Shown in pieces: positions 20,301 to 31,359 of a DNA stretch of 64,000 nucleotides. This DNA comes from Corythucha ciliata (Eukaryota > Arthropoda > Insecta > Hemiptera > Tingidae). Location: the NCBI GenBank assembly GCA_038030265.1, contig CM075941.1:45508164-45572163 (forward strand). The letters are read 5' to 3'. The position numbers were made by a program, and so were the translations under genes. Under the pieces are notes generated by a model. It was not told the origin of the DNA. It ran no database searches and saw only the letters and a program-made list of their open reading frames with translations. Positions within the stretch are counted from its first letter, which is position 1. Each line of letters begins with the position of its first letter.

Positions 20301-22601
20301 CTCTATGAGGCCCCTTGTAGTCTCAACGATTAACAAGAAATACATGTAATCATACAGCTATTTCCTAATTTTATAGCCAAGAATTGACATTATTTCTACA
20401 CCCTATTCGCCAGCTAATTAGCGCTTATAATCAGTTTAAGTCGTATATTGACGAATTTCTTATTTGAGCCGCAAATGACATGTTTTTTAAAGCTGTAGCC
20501 GTGCACTTGGAAAAAAACAGGGGCCAACCTAGGTGACTCGGTCACCATAATCGGTTGTAACCAACTATGCAGCCATGTAAACTAGGTCAAAATTTGACCC
20601 AATACTTGGCTGAATCAACCAATATGTCGGTAGCTATTTACTGATTGAGCAAGGTAACATATAACCGAGCACATATGCGCCAACCTATGTGACTCTGTTT
20701 AATTTTGACCGTTTATTTTGTCGTTTTTCTTTACCAAAGCGTGACAGACGTTCCGTAGTATTGATTTCTATAGCGTCTTCGGCAGAATATTTTCTTAAAA
20801 GGTTGTTTTTATTTTTTTTTCAAAGAAAAAACTCCGCCTTCAGAAGACGTTGGAAATGAATCCCACGAGGGTCGCGCAGAGGTATTGGCCCCGCAAAGAT
20901 TCACCCCAGTGCAACTGGCGGATTCATTGCGAATTAACGTAGAGTAGACAGTAGACGGCGTGCGGGGTGCTTCATAACAAAATTTAAATAGCAACGGTTA
21001 CTTAGTGATTTGTTATGCCGGGGTGAAGTGAATCACCTAATACATAGAGGAGGAATAACATGGAGGGAGTGTCTTCCAAAATCCTTGACCAAATTATAAC
21101 TGAAGGAAAAAGTATCTTTTCAAGTGAAGCTACCCTTCCGGGTAACATGTCAAAGACGGAAACCTCTCATTTGACATTATTTATCCATGTTTTAATTTGA
21201 ACCGTCTCGCAGTGAAGTGACTTTATTTTCACGTTTTCTCACTTAATTTCTTTTTTCGTAAACCCGGAAAAACGAAAATCTGTCCGGTGTGCCGAAGTAA
21301 CAGTGCGTGTATTCAACATTCTTTTTAAAAGTGAGTATATTACCGTGCATAAATGAATGGCGTAGTCCATTGGTTTTCAGAAAATACACACCTCGAGTTC
21401 CTTGTTTTTTGTTATTCTTTCTAGTTTCTAGTTGATTTCATAAATAAACCAAACTTGACAGCCGGCCGGCGCGCGCCGGGAGAGCATATTCCACGTGACA
21501 GAACTAGAATTGTGGTTGTTTCATAGGCTTGCCCGCCGACAAAATCAGTAGATATGCAGTTAAATAAATGAAGTAGGTAACGAATCGATAAACTATAATT
21601 ATTTCTGTTCTGTTTCTTCCCAATTAGATGACCTTCAGCAACAGTCAACATGGGGTACTGATCAACTTTCGGCTGTTATGATATGTGATCGGCTTGCCTT
21701 CAATGTACACAAACCCTTTCGTGCGCGCTTGTGAAGAATTATTAACTTCATCGACGGTCTGTCTGTACTACCCCTGGTCACTGACAGAGTTTTGGATTCT
21801 TAATCTAAACAACGCTACAACGTTGTATCATGGCTCGAGTGATGAAACTTGTGCGTAAGGCCAGACCCAACGATTCGGCGCCGACTGCGAATGTTGGTAA
21901 GGTGGGGTTGCTTCGCCCCATCATACCATTCGAATTGATTAAAATATAGTATAGCCTCTAATTGATACACTTCAGAATATTTTTGGAGTCGTGTATGCCC
22001 AACACTTTTCTCAGTTCATTTTCGGGGCGACCTCTCTCAGAAGCCAAGTCAGAACTTGGAGCCGTACGTAAGGAAGTGTCAAGGGGCACGTGCCCCGACA
22101 TCAACCAGACAGTCGCAGCGCTTTGTTAAGTTATAGGGTGGTGGTGGGGGGCTTTTATCTCACTATGTCAATTAGCAGCCGAGAAACAGAGTGATGGGTC
22201 TCTAATGAGCGAACCCCCAGAAAATTCTATTTTTATGGATCCAAACCCACGAAATTGGTTTCTGTAAGTGACAGATCCGCTAAATTGCTGGAAGAGTCAT
22301 GGCAGCGAAATTGGTAATTTTAATCAGCCGGCCCCCGCAAAATTGCTTTTAAGGTGGGTCAAAAGCAGAAATAATACAGTATTCGAGGTCTTGAGGGGGA
22401 CGAGCTTGCGAAATTCTGTGTTGAAGGAGAAGGGAAAGTTGCAGGCCCTGCAATGCAGAGCATGAAATAGAAAGATATGTATCAAGTACGTGGAACCAGT
22501 TCTTTGAAGTTGTGACTTGTTGGTTGTCAAAGTTCTGCCTCTCGAAATTTCGTGTGCAAACTGTGATTCCATGTTAACCCCCCCCCCCCACCAATAGCAA
22601 G
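17334..22601. other. Long stretch without a recognisable gene
   Basis: I find no conserved protein domain, tRNA or LTR in this 5.3 kb. It holds several C runs of 8-10 bases (18725, 19221, 20056, 22579), a TCG/TCT microsatellite, A-rich and T-rich tracts, and CpG-containing patches near 21465. Frames up to 100 codons are low complexity. Host introns or intergenic DNA would look like this. Confidence 0.5.
18365..18402 (+). repeat. TCG/TCT trinucleotide microsatellite
   Basis: About five TCG units are followed by seven TCT units. In one frame they encode a serine run, but no gene surrounds it. Confidence 0.85.
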
Positions 22602-22838
22602 CCATACACGAACGGATTTTTTTGACAGGCCAGAACCGCAGCCCGGGCCCGCGGATTTTTCTAACGGGCCCGGCCTGCCTTGAACGTGAGAGGAGAATGA
22701 CAGGCCAGAACCGCAGATTTAGATCGTGGGTTTTTCCAACAGGCCAAATCTGCGGGTTTTTAGCCTGTCGTTGCCCACTCACGTGCAGCCCTCGCCTTCG
22801 GGAAAACTTACCAACGGTTCAAATCCGTTCGTGTATGG
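22602..22838. mobile_element. MITE with 18-bp inverted ends (237 bp)
   Basis: It begins CCATACACGAACGGATTT and ends with the exact inverted complement, AAATCCGTTCGTGTATGG. The inside holds internal repeats (GACAGGCCAGAACCGCAG twice, near 22625 and 22700) and G/C-rich phrases such as GGGCCCGCGGATTTTT. A partial relative ends at 23564 with the same terminal sequence. No target duplication is evident. Confidence 0.75.
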
Positions 22839-22978
22839 TGAAACCCGCAGATTTTGAAAAACAAAATCCTCAGGTTGAACTGTCGAGCATGTCCCACAGA
22901 TCAAAGGCAAAAGCGACGGATTTCGTATTTTTCTAAGGAAAGAGGTCAGCCATATGCGTCTTATGGGTCCACGGGCAT

Positions 22979-23180
22979 GACTCGGTGGTGTAATGGATTC
23001 AATACTCGCTTCGCAAACCAGCGGGCCTGGGTTCCAATCCAGCTATTGCTCATTTGTTATAAGGCTGCAGCGAGCTGCGACACGGCTTCGTGTGTGTGTT
23101 CACGGCGGTCGGATGCGTATGACAAACTTCACACCGACCGAAACGCCCGCGCAGTACGAGTGTGAAGTGCACAGCTAGAT
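22979..23180 (+). mobile_element. tRNA-derived SINE-like head
   Basis: An A-box-like TGGTGTAATGG (22986) and a B-box GGTTCCAATCC (23030-23040) are spaced as in tRNA genes. The anticodon stem does not close into a proper 7-base loop with a T at position 33, so it is not a functional tRNA. An unrelated tail of about 130 bases follows, as in SINEs. Only one copy is visible in the window. Confidence 0.45.
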
Positions 23181-23339
23181 CAGGGTATAACCAAGGGATA
23201 AATCAAAAAATATTTTTGTCGATCTACAACGTTTAATTTGGTGCGAAACCACGGTTTCAGCATCATCAGTCGCTCAGTCGTTGTCGTCAGCTCCAAGCTT
23301 TTACCCAATTTTATGCGTATGCTTTTTATTAATTTTAGT

Positions 23340-23566
23340 TTTTCCGTCCCCCCCCCCTGGCCCTTGACAGACCAATCTTTCGGATTTCAAAACCCGCGGG
23401 TCTAGAGTTCCGAGATCCGTCGGTCTCAACTGCACGTGTATGTTGATAAACAGGCCTGGCCTTCGGGTTTTGAAAGCTGATGGTCAAAACCGAAGTTTTT
23501 TCTTCTGCGCTAACACACAGACCAGGCCCGCGGGTTTCCCAAAAAAATCCGTTCGTGTATGGGCAC
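23340..23566. mobile_element. Partial relative of the 22602 MITE
   Basis: The right end AAATCCGTTCGTGTATGG (23547-23564) is identical to that of the MITE at 22602-22838. The interior shares the style of alternating CCGCGGGTTT phrases. The left end cannot be matched and is replaced by a C run at 23348. Confidence 0.5.
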
Positions 23567-25690
23567 CTAATTAGATTAATTAAAATAAAAATAATAAAAT
23601 CGTTACATCACCTGTTGCAAGGTGCTGTCCTCTGCATACTGGACTATCTTGAGAGGCCAAGATTGGCAAAATTTGGTTCTCTTATTGGTTGGAGCACCAA
23701 TAATCCATAAAATCGAGTACTTTAAAAACCTAAAGAAGCGGAATTGAATTCGCACGCACATCAGTAATGTGTGTGGATTATGAGAGGGAGTGATAGTCTT
23801 TATTGCCCACCCATCAGAAAACGCCCATGGGTGCAGCGACATCTGCGTGCATCGAACTCGAACCCCTGGGTCATCAAGTGAGCGGTCACAGTCCCCCCCC
23901 CACCTCACCCCGTAAAAACAGGTTTTGGATCCTGCTTTCTCTCGCTCTGTGATCTGTAGTTTTTAATTCGTGTCCCTCGCCCAGAATGTAGCGTGAAGCT
24001 AATCATTTGCGGCCTGGATTATGTCCCTTATTTCTCCCATAAAGCAGTGTAATAATGTTAAGCAGCTGAAGTATCCGTTTCTTGGCTCGATACCTTTTAG
24101 TTTCAGGCTAATAAAGTTCGTTTTCAAGTATGCATCGTCGGGATTTTTTGGTAAACAGCAATTTCTGGCCGTTAGTTTATGATGTACAATGCTGCAATGT
24201 GCTTGTACCACTGTGAGTGAATTGCCAGTTATTGGATCCAACGAAACTGACGATCCATTCAGGAAACCGTTGATTTAGACTCAAACTATAGAGTCTTGAC
24301 CCTAGAAACTGACTGTTTAGCTTAATAGCGGGCACGCCCCGACTCGTGAATTGACAATTCAGGCATTCAAACTGAGTAATTAGCCTACCTAAAATAAATA
24401 TCTTGAAAAGTCACAATTTTTCGACGAAACCTCCACAGAAACGGTGACACTTACTCGAAAGATTGATAATATCGCGCTAGAAGCTGACTATTAATGCAGA
24501 AAACTGGAATTTAGCCCCCAAGAACCAGACTCTTTCATTTCTAGACGCCCCGAAAATGGTCCAACTCACCATCTTGGACAATTTTGTGGCACAAAATGAC
24601 CACTCATCCTGGGAAATGTTGATTTGTTATGTCAGGATGGTCATATCGTCCGGTTAAATACTCTAAAGCTTGAGGACTGATGATAATTCAATCAAGTCGA
24701 TCCCGAGACCTGAACGAGCCAGTCAGTTTTGCCGTCCACACGCTCAAACTTTCCGTAGGGAAAGACTGGATTCGAGCTTTCCGTAGGGAGAGACTGGCCG
24801 TGTAACCGGGCCTTTAGACTGGAGTATCAAACCGGAATTGTAACGTGCGAACCCCAAAAGCTCCAATAGAGCAATGTGGGCTCGGGAGACGTCGGGAATT
24901 CGTCACGTGCTTTCATGTCTACTGAATCCGCTTACGGTCTGAGTTGGTGGTCCATAAATCGTCTACAGCAATCAAACACGAAAAGCAATCCAATTCCCTA
25001 CAGTAAACCAATCAGTTTTCTATAAAATTGGTTCTCTTACCCACCGGCTTAGTTGAAAACAGATCGTCTTCGAATATGCCCTGACTACACTGGCATTAGA
25101 GGCGAGATGAGATGACAAAACGTCTGGGTATTGAGATTCATGTTATGAATAGATCGTGAAAAATGACAATGTTGGAGGTTCGCGGTCGTATCGTAATCTC
25201 ACGTTCGTTTGATATTTGTTCAATGCTAATAAAAAATACAGGAAGACGATTACCTACTATTGACTATTACTGTCACGAACCACGTAGGCGCATTAAAAAC
25301 GAAGTACCAAGGGACTTTACGAGCACAGTGTGTTAAAATTACCGTCAAAAATATTTCTATAATTTGATGTTCAAATTTCTTCCCAGACAAGAACGAAACA
25401 TAATAAAGTTATATTTCAATAAAACAGAAAATAAGAAAACTTATCAATTTTGTTTACTACGTTTGTTTACATTGAGCAGGAAACTAGGGAAGTTCTGTGG
25501 CTGTTACCCTAAAAGCAACCTCTTTCGACAGCTGTAATCTTGGGGTCGTCCCCTTGAACCCCTCTTTCCATCAAGGCTCCCTCCATGTTATTACTCCTCT
25601 ATGACCTAATATGTGAAGTGCTGATATAAATTATAATTGGGCATAATGATGTTGATGAATCATGACCAAGGACCTTCAACTAATAGGGTA
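23567..25690. other. No gene recognised
   Basis: This stretch is AT-rich and unassigned. A minus-strand phrase near 23850 (GGGGTTCGAGTTCGATGC) resembles a pol III B-box, but no A-box is convincing. Near 24749-24797 a phrase of about 20 bases (TTTCCGTAGGGAAAGACTGG) is repeated twice at 28-base spacing. Confidence 0.45.
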
Positions 25691-25699
25691 TCCAAATAT

Positions 25700-25874
25700 T
25701 GCTGCGTGCCATAATGCAATAATTATGCTCTGAAGGGGATAACTTTTCATCATTTCCCAAAAGATCATAATCTGAGGAAAAAATGGGAGACACCTCTAAA
25801 AATGGAAAAACCGTCCTCAAAATCAATGGTCGTGTGTTCGAGTCATTTTACTGGACAGGACTATTTTCACGGTG
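25700..25874 (+). pseudogene. Exon 1: THAP domain of the transposase
   Basis: The reading frame gives CCVP, a TAA stop, then CNNYALKGITFHHFPKD and KWETPLKMEKPSSKSMVVCS followed by HF, matching the C2CH zinc ligands and the conserved Trp and Pro of THAP domains. It ends in GGTG before GTAAGT, a perfect donor. No ATG precedes it in frame. AATAGGGTA at 25683 may be a decayed start. Confidence 0.75.
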
Positions 25875-25952
25875 GTAAGTAACATGAAAGTAGATTAACA
25901 TATTCACGTATTTTCACAACGGAGTTTTTACGATATTCTCGCTTTTTGTCAG
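25875..25952 (+). other. Intron 1 of the THAP-DDE gene (78 bp)
   Basis: It has a GTAAGT donor at 25875 and a TTTTTGTCAG acceptor ending at 25952. Joining across it keeps the frame and restores the GG-K-Q and AVPT sequence expected after a THAP domain. Confidence 0.75.
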
Positions 25953-26074
25953 GAGGAAAACAGCGTAATAAACTCTTTCCACACGCTGTTCCTACTTCAA
26001 GAATACCAAAGTCAATGTCAGATACTGAACTTCCACCGCCTCAAAAACGTTTAATGAATGAAACAACAAGCGAG

Positions 26075-26144
26075 GTAAAGCGACGCAGGCTCCTTTTTAC
26101 ACGAATTTTAACCCTGAAAGTATTTATTTCTCCGCAGTATTCAG
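26075..26144 (+). other. Intron 2 of the THAP-DDE gene (70 bp)
   Basis: It has a GTAAAG donor after GAG (26072-26074) and a pyrimidine-rich acceptor region (TTTATTTCTCCGCAG) with TATTCAG just after it. The acceptor at 26143-26144 keeps the frame into the transposase exon. The AG at 26136-26137 would not. Confidence 0.65.
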
Positions 26145-26945
26145 GCCACTAGTGAAGGATTTAGTCCTGAAACTTCCAGGGACACTCGACCTCGCCCCGT
26201 CCCTCTTAAAGGATTGCTCGATAAGGCCACTCAAGTCTGCCTGGTAGATCCAACGAAAGCTTCTGTCCATGATGTCGATAATTCCAGTTTAGCAGATCTT
26301 CTGAGCATGAGCAATAATCTGAATGAAAAAACTAGCCAGACAGGAAATAATGTCATCACTGGCCAGGAGCCTTCAAAAACGACCAACAAAATAATTGTGA
26401 AATTAACGGACATTATCAACTCAGATTCCAAACTTTTTACATTTACGGGAATTCATTCAATCGATCTTCTGGAAGGTTTAGTTGAATGTGTCTCTGACTT
26501 AGCACCCGAATCTTCAACGAACAAGAAATTGATCAGTCTCAAAGATAGAGTGATACTGACGATGGTTAAAATAAAAATGAATATGCGATTTTGTGCGATA
26601 GGAGTGCTGTTCGGTATAAGTCGACAGACATGCTCGAACTATTTTAAAAATATGTGCCCCATCCTTGCAAGAGTTCTGAAAATGATGATCCCGTGGCCGG
26701 AACAAAACTTTATCAGGGCCAACTTGCCCGTATCTTTTGCAAGCTTCAGGAGCACAAGAATTGTTCTAGACTGCGCTGAGACATGCAAATGTTTAAAGTG
26801 TAGGATTTTGACTTATTCTCAATATAAGAAAAAACACACCTTCAAATTTAATGTTGGTGTTACACCATCGGGGTTGATAACGGAGATCAGCCCTGCTTTC
26901 GGAGGCCGCGCGTCAGACAATCTTGGACAAACTAGACCCTTATGA
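26145..26945 (+). pseudogene. Exon 3: DDE transposase core
   Basis: An acidic, Ser/Thr-rich linker of about 80 residues is followed by FTFTGIHSIDLLEGLVECV, a helix-turn-helix-like KDRVILTMVKIKMN ... FGISRQTC segment, and the first catalytic Asp in RIVLDCAET. The frame breaks after GGRASDN by a one- or two-base shift. Length and motif order match THAP-containing Harbinger-like (ISL2EU/IS4EU) transposases. Confidence 0.85.
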
Positions 26946-27060
26946 CGCTGTAATGGTTGACAAGGGATTTCGAATTGAAAATGAGTGTGCTCAAGTAACT
27001 GCTGACTGCTCCCTGCTTGAAATGTTGATAACTGTCTAATCTTTTTTCTTCTTCATTTCA

Positions 27061-27311
27061 GAGGAACATAAAACTACACCGGCCTCCCTTTTTAAAAAAA
27101 GACAGCCAAGGAAACAGGCAACTAAGCCACACAGACGCTATTGAAAATGCGTGTTGAGAGGATGATCCAACGGATGAGAGAATACAGTTTCCTCCGAGGC
27201 CCCATACCGTGGACGCTGGCAGGATACATTGACAATATTCTGGACATTGTTGGTGGTTTAACAAATTTGGGCCCCCCCATAATGAAGATTGACAAGTTCT
27301 TGCAGCAGTAG
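27061..27311 (+). pseudogene. Last exon: transposase C-terminus
   Basis: TTCTTCATTTCAG at 27048-27060 is a strong acceptor. The following frame reads RNIKLHRPPFLKKDSQ, typical of the region after the second Asp. A frameshift near 27147 leads to RVERMIQRMREYSF, with the acidic third catalytic residue, then IDNILDIVGGLTNLG and a TAG at 27309-27311. Confidence 0.7.
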
Positions 27312-28395
27312 CATTCCCGTCTAAGTATTTTTTTTCAAGTGTTTTTTGTTTGTTCTTCTGTTACAATGATTGAAAAAAAAATAGTGCAGAGTAATAAAAA
27401 AAGTTTTTCAATTTTTTATTTAATTTATCCTTGAAAAAACACGTTGTCTTAATGATGAAAAGAAAAGTACAATATTATTATTATTACTACGAATTATTAT
27501 TTAATTTAGGTCATCGCTCTGGGTCATTTGCCCCATAAATATTAGTAGGTATAACTAATAATAATGACATTACAGAATGAAGTTAACTCGAATGGGATTC
27601 TTTAATTTTCTGTTGACTCCTGATGAGCTTTAGCCATTCTTGGAAGAAATTCATCGAAATAAACATTTAAAAGCACACCACACATTTCCACAACATAATC
27701 CAAGTCAAATTCAATCCTTCTGCAGACAAAATCAGGCTTTTAAATTTTTCTGAAAGTGGCGATTATTTTCAACTTGGGCATCAAATTCGATGTTTTCGCG
27801 CTTAGGCGCAGTGAAATTCATCCGTAATTTTTGAATGGCGAGTGAAAAGTGAAAGTACTCGATGACCGTACAACTTTTCTCTCCCCCTTAAAATGATCAT
27901 CACTTTCTTGCTTACGTCTTGAATAAACGTTTTACCGCCAACTCTACAATTTACCACCACCAAGATTACAGTTACACCAGTACTACTACTATAAACGATT
28001 ACAACTTGTCAACCGTTTTATCCACTTCATCTCCATTGCTTTTGTCACTTCCGGTAGGTGCGAGACATAGACATCCTTTTGCTGACCGGCATGGCAAAGG
28101 GTACTCACTCTCTTTGGTTCATATTCTTCAAGAACTGATCTCCGCGCAGCTCCCCATTGTTGCTCTACATCTGTGCAACTCAGATCGTCTAGCTCCGACT
28201 CGTAAACGCTAAACGGAGAGTCAATCATCACAAGTTGAAAAAATAGAAGTGTAAATGTAGCCCAGCGTTGGTAACGTTAATTTACTTGGAAAGGTAAAGG
28301 GCCACAGCAATGATGTGTTTGCACTTTCCCGATAGGTCCGCTGGACATTCACTTTTAATGGATTGATCATCAATCAATATTCTTTCCCCGAATTC
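27312..28395. other. No gene recognised
   Basis: AT-rich sequence follows the transposase, with ATT-rich microsatellite-like patches near 27470-27500. Two overlapping frames (27919-28212 plus, 27989-28231 minus) show no family resemblance I can defend. Terminal inverted repeats of the THAP-DDE transposon may lie here but I could not match them to the left side. Confidence 0.4.
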
Positions 28396-28701
28396 CTAAG
28401 AGACGTCAATTCGAAGGTCCACATGGTAAGGCAGCTCAGAATTCACCCCCGACGTCCGAAGGACAAGAGCTTCGACGTGGATCACACCGTTTTGTTCGCC
28501 ACTTCTCTTGCCCACCGAAACAATTAATTTGCTTCGCAAGACCTCTTCACCTTCCCTCATGGGTCTCACGAATCCCGCGCTGATTTTCATTGCGTCAATT
28601 ACAGACAGCATAACGATAAAATTCGAGAAAAAAAGAATAGACAAGTTTTGTGTAGCTTCAAACTGCTTGAAACAAAACCACCAGAAGACAACCATAAACA
28701 A
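28396..28701 (-). CDS. Unrecognised open frame, 101 codons
   Basis: The first 35 codons are hydrophobic and may be an intron or membrane segment. From MKISAGFVRPMREGEEVLRS onward the composition becomes protein-like, with alternating hydrophobic residues (LIVSVGKR, VIHVEALVLR, YHVDLRIDVS). I do not recognise the family. It could be the last exon of a host gene, part of an unknown element, or chance. It lies between the THAP-DDE remnant and the BEL element, both non-functional. Confidence 0.2.
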   Translation of the reverse strand: MFMVVFWWFCFKQFEATQNLSILFFSNFIVMLSVIDAMKISAGFVRPMREGEEVLRSKLIVSVGKRSGEQNGVIHVEALVLRTSGVNSELPYHVDLRIDVS

Positions 28702-28901
28702 TGCCGTAACAACAGCAACCAGTAACTATTTTGTTTGTCTACTCTACGAATGTTCATTCAGGCGCCACCAAGGGCGGTCGCGTAATCTTTGCGGGGCCAA
28801 TAGAAAATGACAGAATATAAGGGTCAATATTAAAAAGATCCACGTAGGTTTGCGCAGCTATGCCCGCCTGTGCTTAATTATATTTAACCCTGCACGATTT
28901 A

Positions 28902-30932
28902 TTAACACGATTTATTTCGAGAATCCGCGAAGAATCGATTGAGCTCGTTATGAGCGCCGACGAAATTCGTAGCATTATCGCTGAATAACTCAACGCAAAA
29001 ACCGCGACGCGAAACGAAGCGATCCAATGCCGCTAAAAATGCTTTAGTAGATAAATCCGAGACTACTTCGATATGACAAGCTTTAGTTTCCATGCAAATA
29101 AATAGGCGTAAATACGCCTTCGATTGCGGCGCCTTTCTCAAATGCGAAGATTTAATTACGAATGGTCCAGCGAAATCCAAACCTGTCTTGAAAAATGCAC
29201 GGACTCCTTGCACTCGACTTTCGGGGAGGTTACCTATTTTGGGTTCCAGACATTTGGGCTTAGCCCGGAAACAAAGTACACAATGAAAAATCACTGACCT
29301 AATAATGCGCCTCGCATTAAAGATCCAAAATTTCCTTTGGGCGAGGGCTTGTAATTGAGTGGGCCCTAAATGCCCGAATGTAGCGTGGTAAAATAAAACG
29401 ATCAGTCGCGACAAATGTGACGAATAGGGAAGGACCATAGGATGTTTAGCATCATTAGGCAGGCCCGAATGTTCCAGACGGCCTCCCACTCGAATGATAC
29501 CCTCGGAGTCGATGAACGGGTCTAGTTTCGACAATCCCTGTGGACAATTTTGCTTTTTATTCAAGCATTGTAACGCATCCGAAAATCCGATAAGTTGTTC
29601 ATGACGAACCCAAAACTTAAGCGACCTCGACATTTCAGAAGTACACACTGGCCCTGATTGACGATATTTCGGACAAACCCGGAAACAGTTGGACGTTATC
29701 CTTAAAAGTTTGGTGTAACTTGAACAAGACTTTAACAATGATGAAAATTCCGAAACTTTTACTGTGAGAAAACTAACCTTCGGTGGGACGGCCTTTCTCT
29801 CTTCTACATCCGACGACGAAAATGTCTTGGATGGCACACTGTCAGGCCAGAGGCTTTCCGACAAAATCCACTTTGGACCATGAAACCAATCTGAACAAGA
29901 TAAAAACTGGTCACAATCAAGGCCCCGTGATGCTATGTCCGCCACGTTTCCCGTTGATGGAACATGACTCCACCACGCCGCATCGGTCAGTTCTTGCACT
30001 AAGCTGATTCGATTAGCGACAAAAGTTTGCCATTTATTCGGCGTTGATTTGATCCAATGAAGGACGATGCTAGAATCAGTCCAACAACAGAAACGAGACA
30101 CGGGAATTCTAGACCGAAAAATCTCCGAAACGAAATGAAATAATTGTGCTAAGAGCACAGCTCCACAAAGTTCCAATCGAGGTATCGACAAAACCTTTTT
30201 TGTTGGAGCGATACGAGTTTTCGCGATAATCAAAAAACTATTAGGCAATGAATTTTCGAATTTAGGGACGAGGTAGACAGCAGCAGCGTATACAACACTA
30301 CTGGCGTCGCAAAATCCGTGGAGTTCATATTGATTGGGTTGTTCCATGGTATACATTGGACGAGGGATTTCAATGCTCCTTAATTTAGGGAGCGATGAAT
30401 GAAACTGTTGCCACTGTTCAAGCAACTCGATCGGCAAAGATTCATCCCAATCCAAATTTAAATTCCACAATTGCTGGATCAAGAGTTTAGCTGGAACTAT
30501 GACAGGGGCGAGCCAACCCAACGGATCATATACCCGCGCTATACATGACAATATGCCTCGTTTAGTGGGCACGAATTCGGAAAAATTAACCCTATACGTA
30601 AAATAGTCTTGAAAAGGGTCCCAATTCAATCCTAAAACCTTAAAGAACTGAGTATAACTGTCTAATTCCAACGTGTTGAAGCCCCGTCTGTCATTTTCAC
30701 TGACACCTGACAGCACTTGAGCTTCATTTGAAGCCCACTTTTTTATTTCGAAGCAATATTTTGCAAGAATTTTCGACAAATCTTCTCGTAATTTGATACC
30801 TTCTGTCACATTGCAAACTGAGGTCAAACAGTCATCGACATAAAAGTCTTCGAGCAAGACTCGAGAGGCTAAGGGGAACAAACTCCCTTCGTCCATACAC
30901 AATTGTCGGAGGGTACGGAGCGCCAAAACCAA
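28902..30932 (-). pseudogene. BEL pol: RT, RNase H and integrase
   Basis: This 676-codon open frame is the longest coding stretch of the window. It contains DFYVDDCLTS (RT motif C), SCIARVYDPLGWLAPVIVPAK and RLELCGAVLLAQL, which are hallmarks of Pao-type pol, then the RNase H motifs CDASSVVYAAAVYL and WTDSSIVLHWI. An integrase zinc finger follows (HATFGHLG ... HCVLC), with catalytic Asp residues in GLDFAGPF and ELFSDNATNFVGA. The frame ends soon after, at NRFFADSRNKSC, so the catalytic Glu and the C-terminal domain are absent. No internal stop is present, which suggests decay has been mild apart from the truncation. Confidence 0.92.
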
Positions 30933-31350
30933 ACGGCACAGTAGATAGCCGATAAACCGAGACTGGCAAATCTGGACGATCCCGCCACAATACTTTCAAA
31001 AAATCCCGATCTTCATCTGGTATTTGGATCTGGCAATACATTTTTTTTATATCGCCAACTAAGGCAATTGGTTTGAGACGAAACCGAATCAAAATATCGA
31101 CAATGTCAGTTTGCAACTTTGGCCCTGGCAATAGACAATCATTCAATGATCTTCCATTTTCCGATCGAGCGGCTCCATCGAAAAAAATTCGAAGACTTGT
31201 GGAAGTACTTTCTTTCAAAACACCATGATGGGGTAAACAATAAGTCGATACACCCGATTTGGAGGGGAGAATTTGAGTGTTATTTGGAAAGTGGAATGGG
31301 ATTGAGCGTAAACTATACAAGATGACGATTTTTCTGTCAAAAACGAACAT
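30832..31350 (-). pseudogene. BEL pol: N-terminal reverse transcriptase
   Basis: From about codon 38 this reads YCLPHHGVLKESTSTSLRIF, FDGAARSENGRSLNDCLLPG, ALVGDIKKMYCQIQI (motif A Asp) and VLWRDRPDLPVSVYRL, the front of a Pao-type RT. A frameshift near 30930 separates it from the downstream frame holding YVDD. Its first 37 codons come from gag-proximal sequence in another register. Confidence 0.88.
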
Positions 31351-31359
31351 TTCACAGCA

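Larger units (their letters stand above)
25691..27311 (+). pseudogene. THAP-DDE transposase gene, broken (Harbinger/ISL2EU-like)
   Basis: The gene has at least three exons. Exon 1 (about 25700-25874) encodes a THAP zinc finger: CNNYALKGITFHHFPKD, then W, then VCSSHFTGQDYF. Exon 2 (25953-26074) continues it with the family's AVPT motif. Exon 3 (26145-26945) holds the DDE_4-type transposase: KDRVILTMVKIKMN, FGISRQTCSNYF, VLDCAET (first Asp) and YKKKHTFKFNVGV, then GGRASDN. After a one-base shift near 26917 it continues with VMVDKGFRIENECAQ (second Asp). A probable last exon from 27061, again shifted, gives RVERMIQRMREYSF (the acidic third residue) and a stop at 27311. Introns 1 and 2 are 78 and 70 bp. 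The first exon has lost its start codon and has a stop within the Cys pair. THAP binds the transposon ends and the DDE domain cuts and joins. Confidence 0.85.

Noticed and set aside
22324..22782. A 152-codon minus-strand open frame
   Set aside because: It covers a MITE with inverted repeats; the repeated peptide phrases reflect the DNA repeats.
22979..23052. Functional tRNA gene
   Set aside because: Pol III boxes are present, but the anticodon arm does not give a normal 7-base loop with T at position 33, so it is reported as SINE-like only.
23800..23900. Possible minus-strand tRNA-derived SINE from a B-box-like phrase
   Set aside because: I could not find an A-box at the right spacing or any cloverleaf.
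27989..28231. Acidic 80-codon minus-strand frame that might be a LINE linker
   Set aside because: The resemblance is too weak and nothing adjacent supports a LINE there.
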